From Novosphingobium sp. (GTDB lineage: Bacteria > Pseudomonadota > Alphaproteobacteria > Sphingomonadales > Sphingomonadaceae): a DNA stretch of 64,000 nucleotides. Below, piece after piece: positions 7,925 to 17,414 of the stretch. The first letter of the stretch is position 1, and the number at the start of each line of letters is the position of its first letter. The notes below the pieces were generated by a model. The model worked only from the letters and a program-made list of their open reading frames with translations. It did no database searches and was not told the DNA's origin. The position numbers were made by a program, and so were the translations under genes. The DNA lies in NCBI GenBank assembly GCA_017745295.1, contig JAGHZR010000017.1, positions 1 through 64,000 of the forward strand. The letters run 5' to 3'.

Positions 7925-9301
7925 TCAGAGCTGCATCCTCACCTGAAGGCCCAGTGCCAGCGCATTCGGCGTCGAGCGGAAGCTGAAGGCGCCGGGGTCG
8001 ATGATGTATTGCACGTCGGGACGGATCACCAGCCAACGGTTCGCCTGGAAACCGTAGCTCAGTTCCAGCGCGGTCTCGCCTGCGGGAAGCGAGGCATAGC
8101 TGCCCGGAACCGGCGCGGTGTCGACATGGAAGCGGCGCAGGCGCGGATCGACGACGGCATGGGTAAAGCCGAGGCCGATCGTATCGGCATCGCGGCCTTT
8201 GAACGTCCCGGTCTTGACCAAGCCGCCGGCGTACCAGCGGGTAATCTGCCCCGAAAGCTGCGGGTTGGCGGTGAACTGGCCGAATAGCGAAACGCCGCGA
8301 TTGCTGTCACCTTCGCGGTAGATCATCTGGTCGGCGAGGATGTAGAAGCCGCCGCGCCCCTTGACGGTGCCGCCGCCGCCCTGCCTGTTCACGCGCGCGG
8401 TATCGTAATAGACGCCGACCTTGTAATGCCCCGGCAGGACGCGGCTGCCCGGACGGGTGCCGGGATCGTATTCCACCTCGAACGGCAGCAACACACCGAT
8501 CGTCCCGCCCGCGAAGGGGTTCCAGGCATTGTCCTCGTCGTTGAGGCGCGGGTTCACCTGGTAGACGCCGGTTCGCAGCACCACGTCCGGACGCAGCTTG
8601 TAGCGCACGGCCACACCCCAGCGGGCATTGGGATAGTTGTACCAGCCGCTGTCTCCCGACATCGAGAGCGGATGGGCACAGAACGCCGCGTTCACGAAGT
8701 TGCAGCCGATCGGCATGCCGCCGAGATCGTTGCCCATGGCGAAATAACCGGCGCGGACATTCAGCTTTCCGCCCATCAGGTTCTGCTCGATGCTGGCTTC
8801 GGTCAGGCGCGCATAATAGCCCCCTGCCGCTTCCTGGATCGGCAGACGGTTGCCCACGAAGTCCGATGACATGCCTACGCCGCGCCGGTCGTTGAAGGTC
8901 ACATGGACGATCCCGCCCTGCCATCCGGCCAGCTTGTCCATGTCGAAGTCGGCGCCGAGGCGGACCTGATGGACATAAGTGGTGCCGCGCCGCTGGCCGC
9001 CGTCGACGGCCGAGAAGGTTTCCGAAACATAGTCGCCCCGGAATGTCACGCCGCCCTGCTTGAGGTCGCTGCGCAGCCCGCCCCAGTCGCCGGTAAGGGT
9101 TTCGCGCCCGGCAGGCGGACTGATGGCAGATGCCGCCTGCGCCGGAGCGACCGCGGCTTCCTTCGGAGCTAACGCTTCGCTCGCGTCTTCCTCGGCATGG
9201 GCGGTGGTCGCGGCACACGGCGCGGCGATCAGCAAGCCGCAGCCGGTCATTCGGGCCGCGATCCGGACGATAGGTCGTGTCATGAGAATGCGTCGGGCCA
9301 A
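7925..9301 (-). CDS. OprB-family carbohydrate-selective porin
   Basis: 458-residue outer-membrane protein with a signal peptide ending near TTAHA. The body is typical OprB: LTGDWGGLRSDLKQGGVTF near the start, alternating aromatic beta strands, and a closing LALGLQVRMQL. OprB porins admit sugars into the periplasm. The start is probably TTG at 9301, because AAGGAGG sits at the right distance before it; the ATG at 9283 is too far from this site. The gene lies downstream of PQQ glucose dehydrogenase, which fits periplasmic sugar oxidation fed by the porin. Confidence 0.88.
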   Translation of the reverse strand: MARRILMTRPIVRIAARMTGCGLLIAAPCAATTAHAEEDASEALAPKEAAVAPAQAASAISPPAGRETLTGDWGGLRSDLKQGGVTFRGDYVSETFSAVDGGQRRGTTYVHQVRLGADFDMDKLAGWQGGIVHVTFNDRRGVGMSSDFVGNRLPIQEAAGGYYARLTEASIEQNLMGGKLNVRAGYFAMGNDLGGMPIGCNFVNAAFCAHPLSMSGDSGWYNYPNARWGVAVRYKLRPDVVLRTGVYQVNPRLNDEDNAWNPFAGGTIGVLLPFEVEYDPGTRPGSRVLPGHYKVGVYYDTARVNRQGGGGTVKGRGGFYILADQMIYREGDSNRGVSLFGQFTANPQLSGQITRWYAGGLVKTGTFKGRDADTIGLGFTHAVVDPRLRRFHVDTAPVPGSYASLPAGETALELSYGFQANRWLVIRPDVQYIIDPGAFSFRSTPNALALGLQVRMQL

Positions 9302-9360
9302 AGCCCCCTCCTTCCCGCCGTCAACCGGGACGCGGGATCACTTCTAGGGATGGAACAGGT

Positions 9361-9386
9361 GGAGGCGGTGCCGGGACGCCGCCTCC
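9361..9386. other. GC-rich hairpin between gcd and oprB
   Basis: GGAGGCGG and CCGCCTCC pair around a 10-nt loop, directly after the dehydrogenase stop codon and 60 bp before the porin start. It lacks a U-tract, so partial attenuation or mRNA 3'-end protection is more plausible than full termination. Confidence 0.45.
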
Positions 9387-9393
9387 CGAACCG

Positions 9394-11823
9394 TTACGGC
9401 AGCTTGTAAGCGATCACGTAGTCCCCGCGATCGGGCGACTGGCGCGCACCGCCGGCGGTAATCACCACATACTGCTTGCCGGTCTTCGGCGACTTGTAGC
9501 TCATCGGGCCGCCCTGGCTGCCAACCGGCAGACGGGCCTTCCAGACTTCCTTGCCATTCGCCGAATTGAAGGCGCGCAAGTAGTAGTCCTGGGTTCCGGC
9601 AATGAAGACGAGACCGCCCTGCGTCGCCAGCGTGCCGCCCAGCGTCGGCATGCCGATCGGGATCGGCAGGCCCATCTTGACGCCCATCGGGCCAGTGTCG
9701 CGCACGGTGCCGACCGGGACCTGCCACTTGATCTTGCGGGTCTTCATGTCGATCGCCGAAAGCGTGCCGAACGGCGGTGCCTGGCAGGGAATGCCGAGCG
9801 CCGAGAGGAAGCGGTCCTTCACCACCGAATAGGGCGTGCCCTTCAGCGGGACGCTGCCCATGCCGGTGTTGATCGCCTCACCGGCCGCGCCGGACTTGCC
9901 CGCCTGTTCCTTGGTCTGCGGGAACATCTGGACCCAGAGGCCAAGGCGCATGTCGTTGGCGAACATCGTGCCGCTGGTCGGGTCGATCGAGAGACCGCCC
10001 CAGTTCATGCCGCCCAGCGAACCGGGGAAGCTCAGCGACTTGTCGGTGCCGGGCGCGGTGTAGAGCCCTTCGTAGCGCATGCCCTTGAACGCGATGCGGC
10101 ACAGGAGCTGGTCGAACGGCGTGGCGCCCCACATGTCTGCCTCGGTCAGCGGACCGACGCCGATCTGCGGCATGCCGACCGACTTGGGCTGCGTGAGCGA
10201 ATAAGGCTCGCCCGGAATATTGGCAGCCTTGACCTTGACGTTCGCCACTTCGGTCAGCGGCTTGCCGGTCGCGCGGTCGAGGACATAGAGCTGACCGGCC
10301 TTGGTACCGAACACGAGTGCGGGCACGGTAGCGCCGTTCTTCGCCGCGAAGTCAAGGAAAGTCGGCTGCATCGGCAGGTCGAAGTCCCAGAGGTCGTTAT
10401 GAACGGTCTGGAAGTGCCACTTTTCCTTGCCGGTCGTGGCATCGAGCGCGAGCATCGAGGCGCCGTACTGGTGATCGAGCGAGGTCCGGGGAACGCCGTA
10501 GAGATCCACCGAGGAGCTGCCGACCGGCATGAACACGGTGTTGGATGCGGGGTCATAGGACATCGCCGCCCACACGTTGGGGGTGGAGCGGGTATAAGTC
10601 TGGCCTACCGGGGGCATGCCGGTGATCGCCGGATTGCCCGGATCGAAGGCCCAGCGCAGCTTGCCGGTGATGACGTCGAAGCCGCGCATGACGCCGCCCG
10701 GCATGTCGACCTGAACGTTGTCCGCCACGCGGCCACCAACGACCACGGTGGTTCCCGCCATCGTCGGCGCCGAAGTCAGCTGGTACTGCGGGTCCGGCGC
10801 ATTGCCGAGACCGGCCTTGAGGTCCACGCGGCCGCCGTTGCCAAAGTCCGGGCAGAACTTGCCGGTGTCGGCGTCGAGCGCGATCAGCTCGGCATTGATG
10901 GTGTTCATCAGAATGCGGCGCTGGCACGGCGCGCCTTCGGGCACGGTGACCGCGGTGATCGGGGTCGAGCCGGGTATGTCGGGCTGCTGAAGCGGTGCCT
11001 TGGCATCGAAATAGGCAAGACCACGGCAACGGTTCCAGACCGAGGCCCGTGCATCGATCCGCGCCTTCCACTTCTCGCGGCCGGTATCGGCATCGAGCGC
11101 GATCACGTTGTTGTGCGGCGTGCAGACATAGAGCGTGTCGCCGATCTGGAGCGGGGTGTCCTGGTCCTCGGCGCCGTTGCCGTCGCTGATCGCGATGTCG
11201 CCGGTGCGGTAGGTCCAGGCGACCTTGAGCTTGTTCACGTTGTCGCGCGTGATCTGGTCCAGCGCCACGAAGCGGCTGCCGCCGCCGGTGTTGCCGTAGG
11301 CTTCCCAGTTCTTCTGCTCATGGGCGGGATCGACGGGGATCAACGCGCCTTCCTGGCCGGCGAAGGTCACGGTCGCGTGCGGCATGAACATGCCCGCGAA
11401 ACCGGCGACCGAGGCCGCGCCGACGACTGCGGCAACCGCCAGCGAAGGTTTCCACGCAGGAACGCGGTTCGCCGCGCGCAGCAGCAGCGGATAGGACAGC
11501 GCCACGACCGTCGCGCCGACGCCCATCGCCAGCAGGCGGGAGATCAGCGGCCAGAACGCAAAGCCCACTTCCCACAGTGCCCAGAGGACGGTCAGCAGGA
11601 ATATCGCGCCGAACAGCAGCGCGCCCGCCGGGCGACGGCGGGCGATCAGGAAACCGGAGACGAGCAGCGCGATCCCGGCCAGCGCAAAGTAGAAACTGCC
11701 TCCGAGACTGACGAGCTTGGCGCCCGCGATCGTGAAGAAGAGTCCCGCTCCAAAGATCACCACTCCCAATAGGAGTAGCCATGCCCGGGTCAGCAGACCA
11801 CTATCGTTCGTCGTGCCCCGCAT
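9394..11823 (-). CDS. gcd: Membrane-bound PQQ-dependent glucose dehydrogenase
   Basis: 809 aa, close to the ~800 of the glucose/quinate/shikimate family. Residues 1-140 hold about five membrane helices. The rest is a periplasmic eight-bladed quinoprotein propeller with tryptophan-docking repeats (LYVCTPHNNVIALDADTG, ASMLALDATTGKEKWHFQ). It oxidises aldoses such as glucose to lactones and passes electrons to ubiquinone. The start is MRGTTNDSG because AAGGAGG lies 6 nt upstream of that ATG. An OprB porin follows on the same strand. No PQQ synthesis genes are in the window. A quinate-type substrate cannot be excluded. Confidence 0.88.
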   Translation of the reverse strand: MRGTTNDSGLLTRAWLLLLGVVIFGAGLFFTIAGAKLVSLGGSFYFALAGIALLVSGFLIARRRPAGALLFGAIFLLTVLWALWEVGFAFWPLISRLLAMGVGATVVALSYPLLLRAANRVPAWKPSLAVAAVVGAASVAGFAGMFMPHATVTFAGQEGALIPVDPAHEQKNWEAYGNTGGGSRFVALDQITRDNVNKLKVAWTYRTGDIAISDGNGAEDQDTPLQIGDTLYVCTPHNNVIALDADTGREKWKARIDARASVWNRCRGLAYFDAKAPLQQPDIPGSTPITAVTVPEGAPCQRRILMNTINAELIALDADTGKFCPDFGNGGRVDLKAGLGNAPDPQYQLTSAPTMAGTTVVVGGRVADNVQVDMPGGVMRGFDVITGKLRWAFDPGNPAITGMPPVGQTYTRSTPNVWAAMSYDPASNTVFMPVGSSSVDLYGVPRTSLDHQYGASMLALDATTGKEKWHFQTVHNDLWDFDLPMQPTFLDFAAKNGATVPALVFGTKAGQLYVLDRATGKPLTEVANVKVKAANIPGEPYSLTQPKSVGMPQIGVGPLTEADMWGATPFDQLLCRIAFKGMRYEGLYTAPGTDKSLSFPGSLGGMNWGGLSIDPTSGTMFANDMRLGLWVQMFPQTKEQAGKSGAAGEAINTGMGSVPLKGTPYSVVKDRFLSALGIPCQAPPFGTLSAIDMKTRKIKWQVPVGTVRDTGPMGVKMGLPIPIGMPTLGGTLATQGGLVFIAGTQDYYLRAFNSANGKEVWKARLPVGSQGGPMSYKSPKTGKQYVVITAGGARQSPDRGDYVIAYKLP

Positions 11824-12361
11824 GCGGCACCTCCTTGCTTGCTTTCGTACGAAACGGATTCGGATCCCTGCGGTACGGAAACGGCAAAAGGCGCGACCAT
11901 GCAGGCTTCGAAAATGCGAAGCCGGAAATGCGCGCAATCAATGCTTTGCCGGTATTTGTTACCGCACGGATTGGAAGCATCGCGCATAGCGTTTTCACCA
12001 CACCCCCGACCAATTTGAATTGCGCAAGGGTCATCGTTTATTGCTTTGTTATTGCTATAATATTCCAAAACATAAGAGCATGGAAGGCTATCTTTTTGTT
12101 ATGGCCTTGCGCTGCGGACGAGAGCCGAAGCGCGCTCGCTCAATTGTCTATCGATTAGGTTGACAATTAGCGCGTGTCCTGCAAACCGCTGCTTTGTGTC
12201 AGGTTCATGGGCACATGCCGCGGTCCGCCCCTTGCATGACGGTCCGCAAACGACGAAATTGAGCCCAACCGGGCCGTTCCCGGACGAGGCCCTGCCGACG
12301 AACGATGCGCCTGAAGGATGGCGCGTCTTTCCGGCGCCGGGCAGCATGTGAAGGTAAGCGA
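11824..12361. other. 538-bp divergent intergenic region, gcd / symporter
   Basis: No convincing gene. The stretch is AT-richer than its surroundings. It contains an extended -10-like TGCTATAAT (12053-12061, plus strand) about 300 bp before the symporter start, and an inverted repeat described separately. It must hold promoters for both divergent genes. Confidence 0.5.
12142..12168. promoter_or_regulatory. Inverted repeat AATTGTC-N13-GACAATT
   Basis: Perfect 7-bp arms at 12142-12148 and 12162-12168, about 195 bp upstream of the dicarboxylate-type symporter. Spacing and symmetry fit an operator for a dimeric regulator. The regulator is unknown. Confidence 0.4.
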
Positions 12362-13687
12362 ATGTCGAATAACCCGCGCACCGAACGGTCGTGGCTTCCC
12401 GGTTTCGGAACGCAGGTCATGCTCGGCATGATCTTCGGCCTCGTGGCCGGACTCGTCGTCCGGCAGATCGGCCCGGACAGCCCACTTGCAAGCGGTGCCA
12501 CCGAGACATTCCACACGATCGCCCAGATCTTCGTCCAGCTTCTGCGCACGCTGGTGCCGCCGCTGGTCTTCACCGCGATCATCGCCTCAGTCGCGGCGCT
12601 GCGCGGGCTCGACAATGCGGTGAAGCTGGTGGGCCAGACCCTGCTCTGGTTTGCCATTACCGCACTGATCGCCGTGCTCATCGGCATCGCCCTCGGCCTG
12701 ACCATCCAGCCCGGCCTCCATGCCAGCGTCGATGCCGGTGCCGCGCAAGTCCCCAAGTCCGTGGGCGGCTGGCTGGACTTCCTCAAGGGGCTGGTTCCCG
12801 CCAACTACCTCGGCATCACCGCATCGACCACGCTGGAGGCCGACGGTCCGGCCACTTCGGTTTCGTTCAATGTCCTCCAGATCATCATCGCCGCCGTCGC
12901 GGTCGGCGCCGCTGCCGTAAAGGTCGGTGCGAAGGCGGAAGCCTTCCTGAGCTTCATGACGTCGGCCAACCTCGTACTGCGCCAGCTGCTACGCTGGCTG
13001 ATCGCGCTGACCCCGCTGGGTTCGGCGGCCCTGATCGCCAATGCGGTGGTCAGCTACGGCTGGGACGCCCTCTCCGCACTCGGCGCCTTTGCGGGTGCCG
13101 TCTATATCGGCCTCGCCATCGTGCTGCTGGGGGTCTACCCGATCCTGCTGCTGGCACACCGGATCAACCCGCTGCGCTTCTTCTCGGTCGCTTGGCCCGC
13201 AATCCAGATCGGCTTCCTCTCGCGCTCCTCGGTCGGCACGATGCCCGTCACCGAGGAAGTGACCGAGCGCCTCGGCGTGCCGCGCTCCTATGCCGCCTTC
13301 GCGGTGCCGCTCGGCTCGACCACCAAGATGGACGGCTGCGCGGCGATCTACCCGGCGATCTCGGCGATCTTCGTCGCCCAGTTCTACGGCGTGCCGCTCC
13401 AGCTTTCCGACTATGCGCTGATCGTCTTCGTCTCGGTGATCGGTTCGGCGGCGACGGCTGGCCTGACCGGCGCGGTGGTGATGCTGACGCTCACCCTTTC
13501 CACCCTGCGCCTGCCGCTGGAAGGCGTCGGCCTGCTGCTGGCGATCGACCCTATCCTCGACATGGGCCGTACTGCCGTGAACGTCGCCGGACAGGCCCTG
13601 GTGCCGACGATCGTGTCCGAACGTCTCGGCATTCGCGGGCCGATGCAGATCGAAGCGGCGAACGAAGCGGTTCCCGCCGCCCACTGA
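12362..13687 (+). CDS. Dicarboxylate/amino acid:cation symporter (DAACS family)
   Basis: 441 aa from MSNNPRTERS, with AAGG before the ATG. Sodium- or proton-coupled importer of C4-dicarboxylates, glutamate or neutral amino acids. The family motifs are present: serine-rich re-entrant loop LSRSSVGTMPVTEEV, then the GSTTKMDGCAAIYPA helix-7 motif, then a second hairpin (AATAGLTGAVVMLTL). The substrate cannot be fixed from sequence. The gene is monocistronic and ends at a clear terminator shared with the convergent peptidase gene. Confidence 0.88.
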   Translation: MSNNPRTERSWLPGFGTQVMLGMIFGLVAGLVVRQIGPDSPLASGATETFHTIAQIFVQLLRTLVPPLVFTAIIASVAALRGLDNAVKLVGQTLLWFAITALIAVLIGIALGLTIQPGLHASVDAGAAQVPKSVGGWLDFLKGLVPANYLGITASTTLEADGPATSVSFNVLQIIIAAVAVGAAAVKVGAKAEAFLSFMTSANLVLRQLLRWLIALTPLGSAALIANAVVSYGWDALSALGAFAGAVYIGLAIVLLGVYPILLLAHRINPLRFFSVAWPAIQIGFLSRSSVGTMPVTEEVTERLGVPRSYAAFAVPLGSTTKMDGCAAIYPAISAIFVAQFYGVPLQLSDYALIVFVSVIGSAATAGLTGAVVMLTLTLSTLRLPLEGVGLLLAIDPILDMGRTAVNVAGQALVPTIVSERLGIRGPMQIEAANEAVPAAH

Positions 13688-13692
13688 AAAAG

Positions 13693-13726
13693 AAGGGGCC
13701 GGTGATCGCGGTCACCGCCCCCTTTT
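13693..13726. terminator. Bidirectional terminator, symporter / S10 peptidase
   Basis: AAGGGGC-CGGTGA pairs with TCACCGCCCC, with one bulged base, and is followed by CTTTT on the plus strand and AAAAAG on the minus side. It separates two convergent genes. Confidence 0.75.
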
Positions 13727-13729
13727 CAT

Positions 13730-15280
13730 TCAGCGCGCATCCTCGGCGTAGAAGCGCTGCATGTCGAGCCGCATCTGGTGCAGCGCCTCGGGGTTGAGGT
13801 AGACCATGTGCCCCGCCGGATAGTAACGGAACTGCAGGTTCTGCCGCAGGCCCGGCTCCAGCATCATGTGCTTGAGATCGCGCTCGGTCGAGAAGAACGG
13901 CGTCGCCATGTCGTAATAGCCGTTGAGCGACAGCACGCGCAGGTGCGGATTGGTCCGCATCGCCGCGCCGAGGTCCGCCGTGACGTCGGCCACGTTCTGC
14001 GAGCGGCCCGCAGGCGGGCTATGGCTCCAGTCCCAGTCGAAATCGCCGCCCTCGCGCGCGCTCAGGCGGTAATCGAGCTCGGTCTTGTAACCGAGCCGGG
14101 TGGTGAGCTGGTCGAGGAAGCTGCCGACATAGAGCCCGCTGATCGCGGTATCGGAAGGGTCGTACTCGGGGCTTTCGCCCGCAGCATCGGCATCGATGCC
14201 CTTGTAACGACCGTCGAACCGCCCCACCGTCTCGCGCCCGCTGCGCAGCAGTTCCTTGCGGAAACGACCGAGATCGATGCGCAGATTGGCCTGCTTGACG
14301 TAGTCCACCGAAAGTCCGGTGAAGCGGCTCAGCTTCTGCGCCACGGCATCTTCTTCGGCAGGCGTAATGTCCTGCCCCTTGGCCAGTGCGGCGGCATATT
14401 CGCCGTTGGCGAACTGGCGGGCCTGTTCGACGAATTCGTCCACGGTCGCCGGGCGATCGGTGACGCGGCCGTGATACCAGGCGACGGCCGCAAACGTCGG
14501 CAGATAGCCGAGATGGATCGTGTCGAAACCGGACTGACGAATGCCGTAGTTCATGATCGAGGAGAGCAGCACCACGCCGTTCAGCGCCATGCCGCGATCT
14601 TCAAGCTGATAGGCCAGGGCGCCCGAGCGGGTGGTGCCGTAGCTTTCGCCGAAGATGTACTTGGGATCGCCCCAGCGCGCGTTCTTGGTCACATAGCGCA
14701 TGATCGCCTTGGCGAAAGCATCCACGTCCTGGTCTACGCCGTAGAAGTCCGCAGGCTTGGTATCGCCGAGCGGGCGGGAATAGCCTGCGCCCACCGCGTC
14801 GAGGAACACCATGTCGGTGCTGCCGATCAGGCTGTCCGGATTGGGGCCGACATCGTAGGGCGCCGGACGCACCGCCTCGGGATTGCCGGTGCGGACGTGC
14901 TCGGGCGCGAAGCTGCCCATGCGCAGCCAGAGGCTCGCCGAGCCGGGACCACCGTTGTAGAAGAACGTCACCGGGCGGTGCTTACCGGGCGCCGTATAGG
15001 CGGTGTAGAACATGCTGGCGGTCGGCTTGCCCTGCGCGTCTCGGATCGTCAGGGTTCCGGCCGTGGCCGTATAGGCGATGGACTTGCCGTCCACCTTCGC
15101 CGTGCCCTTGCTGGTTTTCGTAACTTCCTCGACCGGCGCGCTGGCCCAATTGGCGGCGACCGCCTCGGCCGTCTTTTCGGCATGCTGCCTTGCTGCGTCG
15201 GGCGTATCGTCTTTCTGGGCGAAGGCAGGCTGGGACAGGACAAGCAGGGAAGCAAAGGCAAGGGAGGCAGTAAGCCGCAT
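13730..15280 (-). CDS. Exported serine carboxypeptidase (S10 family)
   Basis: 516 aa from MRLTASLAFASLL, with AGAGGA before the ATG and a signal peptide ending QPAFA. Serine carboxypeptidases remove C-terminal residues from peptides. Visible motifs are the oxyanion-hole loop FFYNGGPGSAS, the nucleophile FGESYGTTR and the late Asp/His region ending PAGHMVYLNPEALHQM. Bacterial S10 enzymes of sphingomonads and xanthomonads have this length. Located in the periplasm or outside the cell, it would supply amino acids or peptides. Confidence 0.9.
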   Translation of the reverse strand: MRLTASLAFASLLVLSQPAFAQKDDTPDAARQHAEKTAEAVAANWASAPVEEVTKTSKGTAKVDGKSIAYTATAGTLTIRDAQGKPTASMFYTAYTAPGKHRPVTFFYNGGPGSASLWLRMGSFAPEHVRTGNPEAVRPAPYDVGPNPDSLIGSTDMVFLDAVGAGYSRPLGDTKPADFYGVDQDVDAFAKAIMRYVTKNARWGDPKYIFGESYGTTRSGALAYQLEDRGMALNGVVLLSSIMNYGIRQSGFDTIHLGYLPTFAAVAWYHGRVTDRPATVDEFVEQARQFANGEYAAALAKGQDITPAEEDAVAQKLSRFTGLSVDYVKQANLRIDLGRFRKELLRSGRETVGRFDGRYKGIDADAAGESPEYDPSDTAISGLYVGSFLDQLTTRLGYKTELDYRLSAREGGDFDWDWSHSPPAGRSQNVADVTADLGAAMRTNPHLRVLSLNGYYDMATPFFSTERDLKHMMLEPGLRQNLQFRYYPAGHMVYLNPEALHQMRLDMQRFYAEDAR

Positions 15281-15431
15281 TGAATTTCCTCTGTTTTTGG
15301 TGCGAACCGAAAGGTTTCTTATCGGATTGTGACAGTCCCACAAGATGCGCGATCGCGCCATTCTCGTAACCGCCGGGAACCGGGCCGGGCGCCGAGGATT
15401 GTTTCCAGACTAAACGCGAAAGGAAAAAACC

Positions 15432-15512
15432 ATGCGTTCGGGTCTACTCTGGCTGATCGGCGTTCCCATTCCCATCATCCTGCTGCTGGCTTACTGCACG
15501 GGTCACTTCTGA
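15432..15512 (+). CDS. 26-residue conserved-looking membrane peptide
   Basis: MRSGLLWLIGVPIPIILLLA followed by YCTGHF and TGA. AGGAAAAAACC gives a good ribosome-binding site directly before the ATG. The peptide is a single hydrophobic helix with a proline kink (GVPIP) and a short polar tail. Very similar tiny proteins are annotated as hypothetical in many proteobacteria, as recalled from general knowledge. It is one gene in a 208-bp space between the S10 peptidase and an AraC regulator. Function unknown; a small stress or membrane-modulating peptide is plausible. Confidence 0.75.
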   Translation: MRSGLLWLIGVPIPIILLLAYCTGHF

Positions 15513-15569
15513 CCCGGCGATAGCAAATCTGTCTGTCCCTGTGGCAGCGATCGGTGATAGACGCAGGGC

Positions 15570-16361
15570 ATGGTCCCGCCCTCTTCACTTTCTCTCGACT
15601 TGCGCAGCTACGGGCCGGACAGCACGACGGACAGCCACGCTTTCGCGCAGATCGTCCTGCCGCTGGAGGGCGGACTGACGATGGAAATCGGCGCGCGCGG
15701 CGGCAGGGTCGGACGCGGAGAGCTGGCTTTCGTCGAAACCGACATGCGGCACGACCAGATCAGCGCCCATGCCAACCGTTCCTTCATCCTCGACCTCGAC
15801 CCGGACGCTCTGCATCCTCATCTGCGGGAGGAACTCGGACGCCGTTCCTATTGTGCCCTGTCACCGGCCGCGAACAAGCTGGTCGATTTCATGGCGCTCA
15901 TGGCCGCCCAGCAGAACGCCTCCCGTGAAACCACGCAGGCCATGGTGGACCGCTGGGCGCCGCTCCTGTTCGAAACGCTTGCGGGTGGAATACCCAAGGC
16001 TCGGCTGCGCCTAGCCACCCTGCTCGACCGCCTGGAAGCCGAACCGGGGCAGGACTGGACCGCCGCCACCATGGCCCGCCATGCCGGGGTCGGGGTCAGT
16101 CGCCTCCACGAACTGTTCCGGCTGGAACTCGATAGCACGCCGCGCGCCTGGCTGTCCGAACTGCGCCTCAAGCGGGTCAGGGAAGCGCTGGTGTCCGGCC
16201 ATATTTCCATCGCCGAACTGGCCTATCGTTTCGGCTATTCCGACCAGAGCGCCTTGACCCGCGCCATGCGCAAGGCCACCGGCCTGCCCCCCGCGGCCTA
16301 TCGCCGCCAGATGCAGGAAATTCGCGGCATCGAACCGGAACCTGCGTCAAAACCGGTGTAG
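15570..16361 (+). CDS. AraC-family transcriptional regulator
   Basis: 263 aa. An N-terminal cupin-like sensor region (about residues 15-110) is followed by a C-terminal pair of helix-turn-helix motifs (about 155-255). These include TMARHAGVGVSRLHELFR and the signature helix HISIAELAYRFGYSDQSALT. The EamA exporter 117 bp downstream on the same strand is the most likely target. The effector is not evident. Confidence 0.9.
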   Translation: MVPPSSLSLDLRSYGPDSTTDSHAFAQIVLPLEGGLTMEIGARGGRVGRGELAFVETDMRHDQISAHANRSFILDLDPDALHPHLREELGRRSYCALSPAANKLVDFMALMAAQQNASRETTQAMVDRWAPLLFETLAGGIPKARLRLATLLDRLEAEPGQDWTAATMARHAGVGVSRLHELFRLELDSTPRAWLSELRLKRVREALVSGHISIAELAYRFGYSDQSALTRAMRKATGLPPAAYRRQMQEIRGIEPEPASKPV

Positions 16362-16478
16362 ACGCGGTCAAGACGCCGGCGCATTGCCGTTGCAGTCTGC
16401 CCCCCTTCCAGAGCGTTTTTCGAGGCCGGTGAAGTCACCCGCCCCGCGACAACGCGGCAAATACACCCGGAGCTTGCA

Positions 16479-17414
16479 GTGTCGGAAATGCGGAATACGA
16501 TTGTCGGCGTGAGTTTCGGGGCGGCCGCCGGTGCGGTCTGGGGACTGGTTTTCCTTGCTCCTGAACTCGCCGGCGATTTCGGACCGCTCTATCTCGCCGC
16601 AGGGCGCTATCTCGCTTACGGGCTGATCGCGGCAGTCCTGCTGATGCCGCGCTGGCGGACGCTGATGCGCCACCTCGGGCGTACCGAGTGGATCGCCCTG
16701 ATCTGGCTCAGCCTGCTGGGCAACACCCTCTACTACATCCTGCTGTCGAGCGCCGTGCAACTGGCAGGCGTCACCGTGACCTCGCTCGTGATCGGCTTCA
16801 TTCCGGTCGTGGTGACCGTCGTCGGCAGCCGCGATGCGAGCGCGCCGTCGCTGGCCCGGCTGGCGCCATCGCTTCTGCTCGGGTTCGGCGCCGTGGCCTG
16901 CATCGGCTGGCAGACGCTCGGCAACGTGCGTGCGGAAGCGGGCATCACCCCGCTGATCGGCCTGCTCTGTGCCGTGGGTGCGCTGATTTCCTGGGCGAGT
17001 TTCGCGATCGTCAACAGCCGCTGGCTGGTGCGTCTGCGCGAGGTTTCCGCGCACGAATGGAGCCTGCTGCTCGGCATCGTCACCGGGCTTCAGGCCGTGC
17101 TGCTGGTGCCGTTCGCACTGCTGCTCGAACCCACCGCGCATGACGCCGCCGCCTGGTATCGCTTCCTGACGGTCTCGGCAGCGGTGGCGCTCTTCGCCTC
17201 GGTCGTCGGCAATGCCTTCTGGAACACCATGAGCCGATTGCTGCCGCTTACCATGGTCGGCCAGATGATCCTGTTCGAGACTGCCTTCGCCCTGCTCTAC
17301 GGCTTCCTGTGGGAAGCACGCCTGCCGACCGTCCCCGAACTGCTGGCGATCGCCTGCATGGGCGCCAGCGTCGTAACCTGCCTGACCGCCCATGGCCCCA
17401 AGCGAAAGGCGTGA
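16479..17414 (+). CDS. EamA/DMT-family transporter
   Basis: 311 aa with ten predicted membrane helices in two EamA repeats. The first repeat starts GAAAGAVWGLVFLAPELAG; the second ends FETAFALLYGFLWEARLPT. The family exports metabolites such as amino acids or drugs. GTG at 16479 is chosen because GGAG stands 6 nt before it; ATG at 16488 is possible. It is probably controlled by the preceding AraC gene. Confidence 0.85.
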   Translation: MSEMRNTIVGVSFGAAAGAVWGLVFLAPELAGDFGPLYLAAGRYLAYGLIAAVLLMPRWRTLMRHLGRTEWIALIWLSLLGNTLYYILLSSAVQLAGVTVTSLVIGFIPVVVTVVGSRDASAPSLARLAPSLLLGFGAVACIGWQTLGNVRAEAGITPLIGLLCAVGALISWASFAIVNSRWLVRLREVSAHEWSLLLGIVTGLQAVLLVPFALLLEPTAHDAAAWYRFLTVSAAVALFASVVGNAFWNTMSRLLPLTMVGQMILFETAFALLYGFLWEARLPTVPELLAIACMGASVVTCLTAHGPKRKA

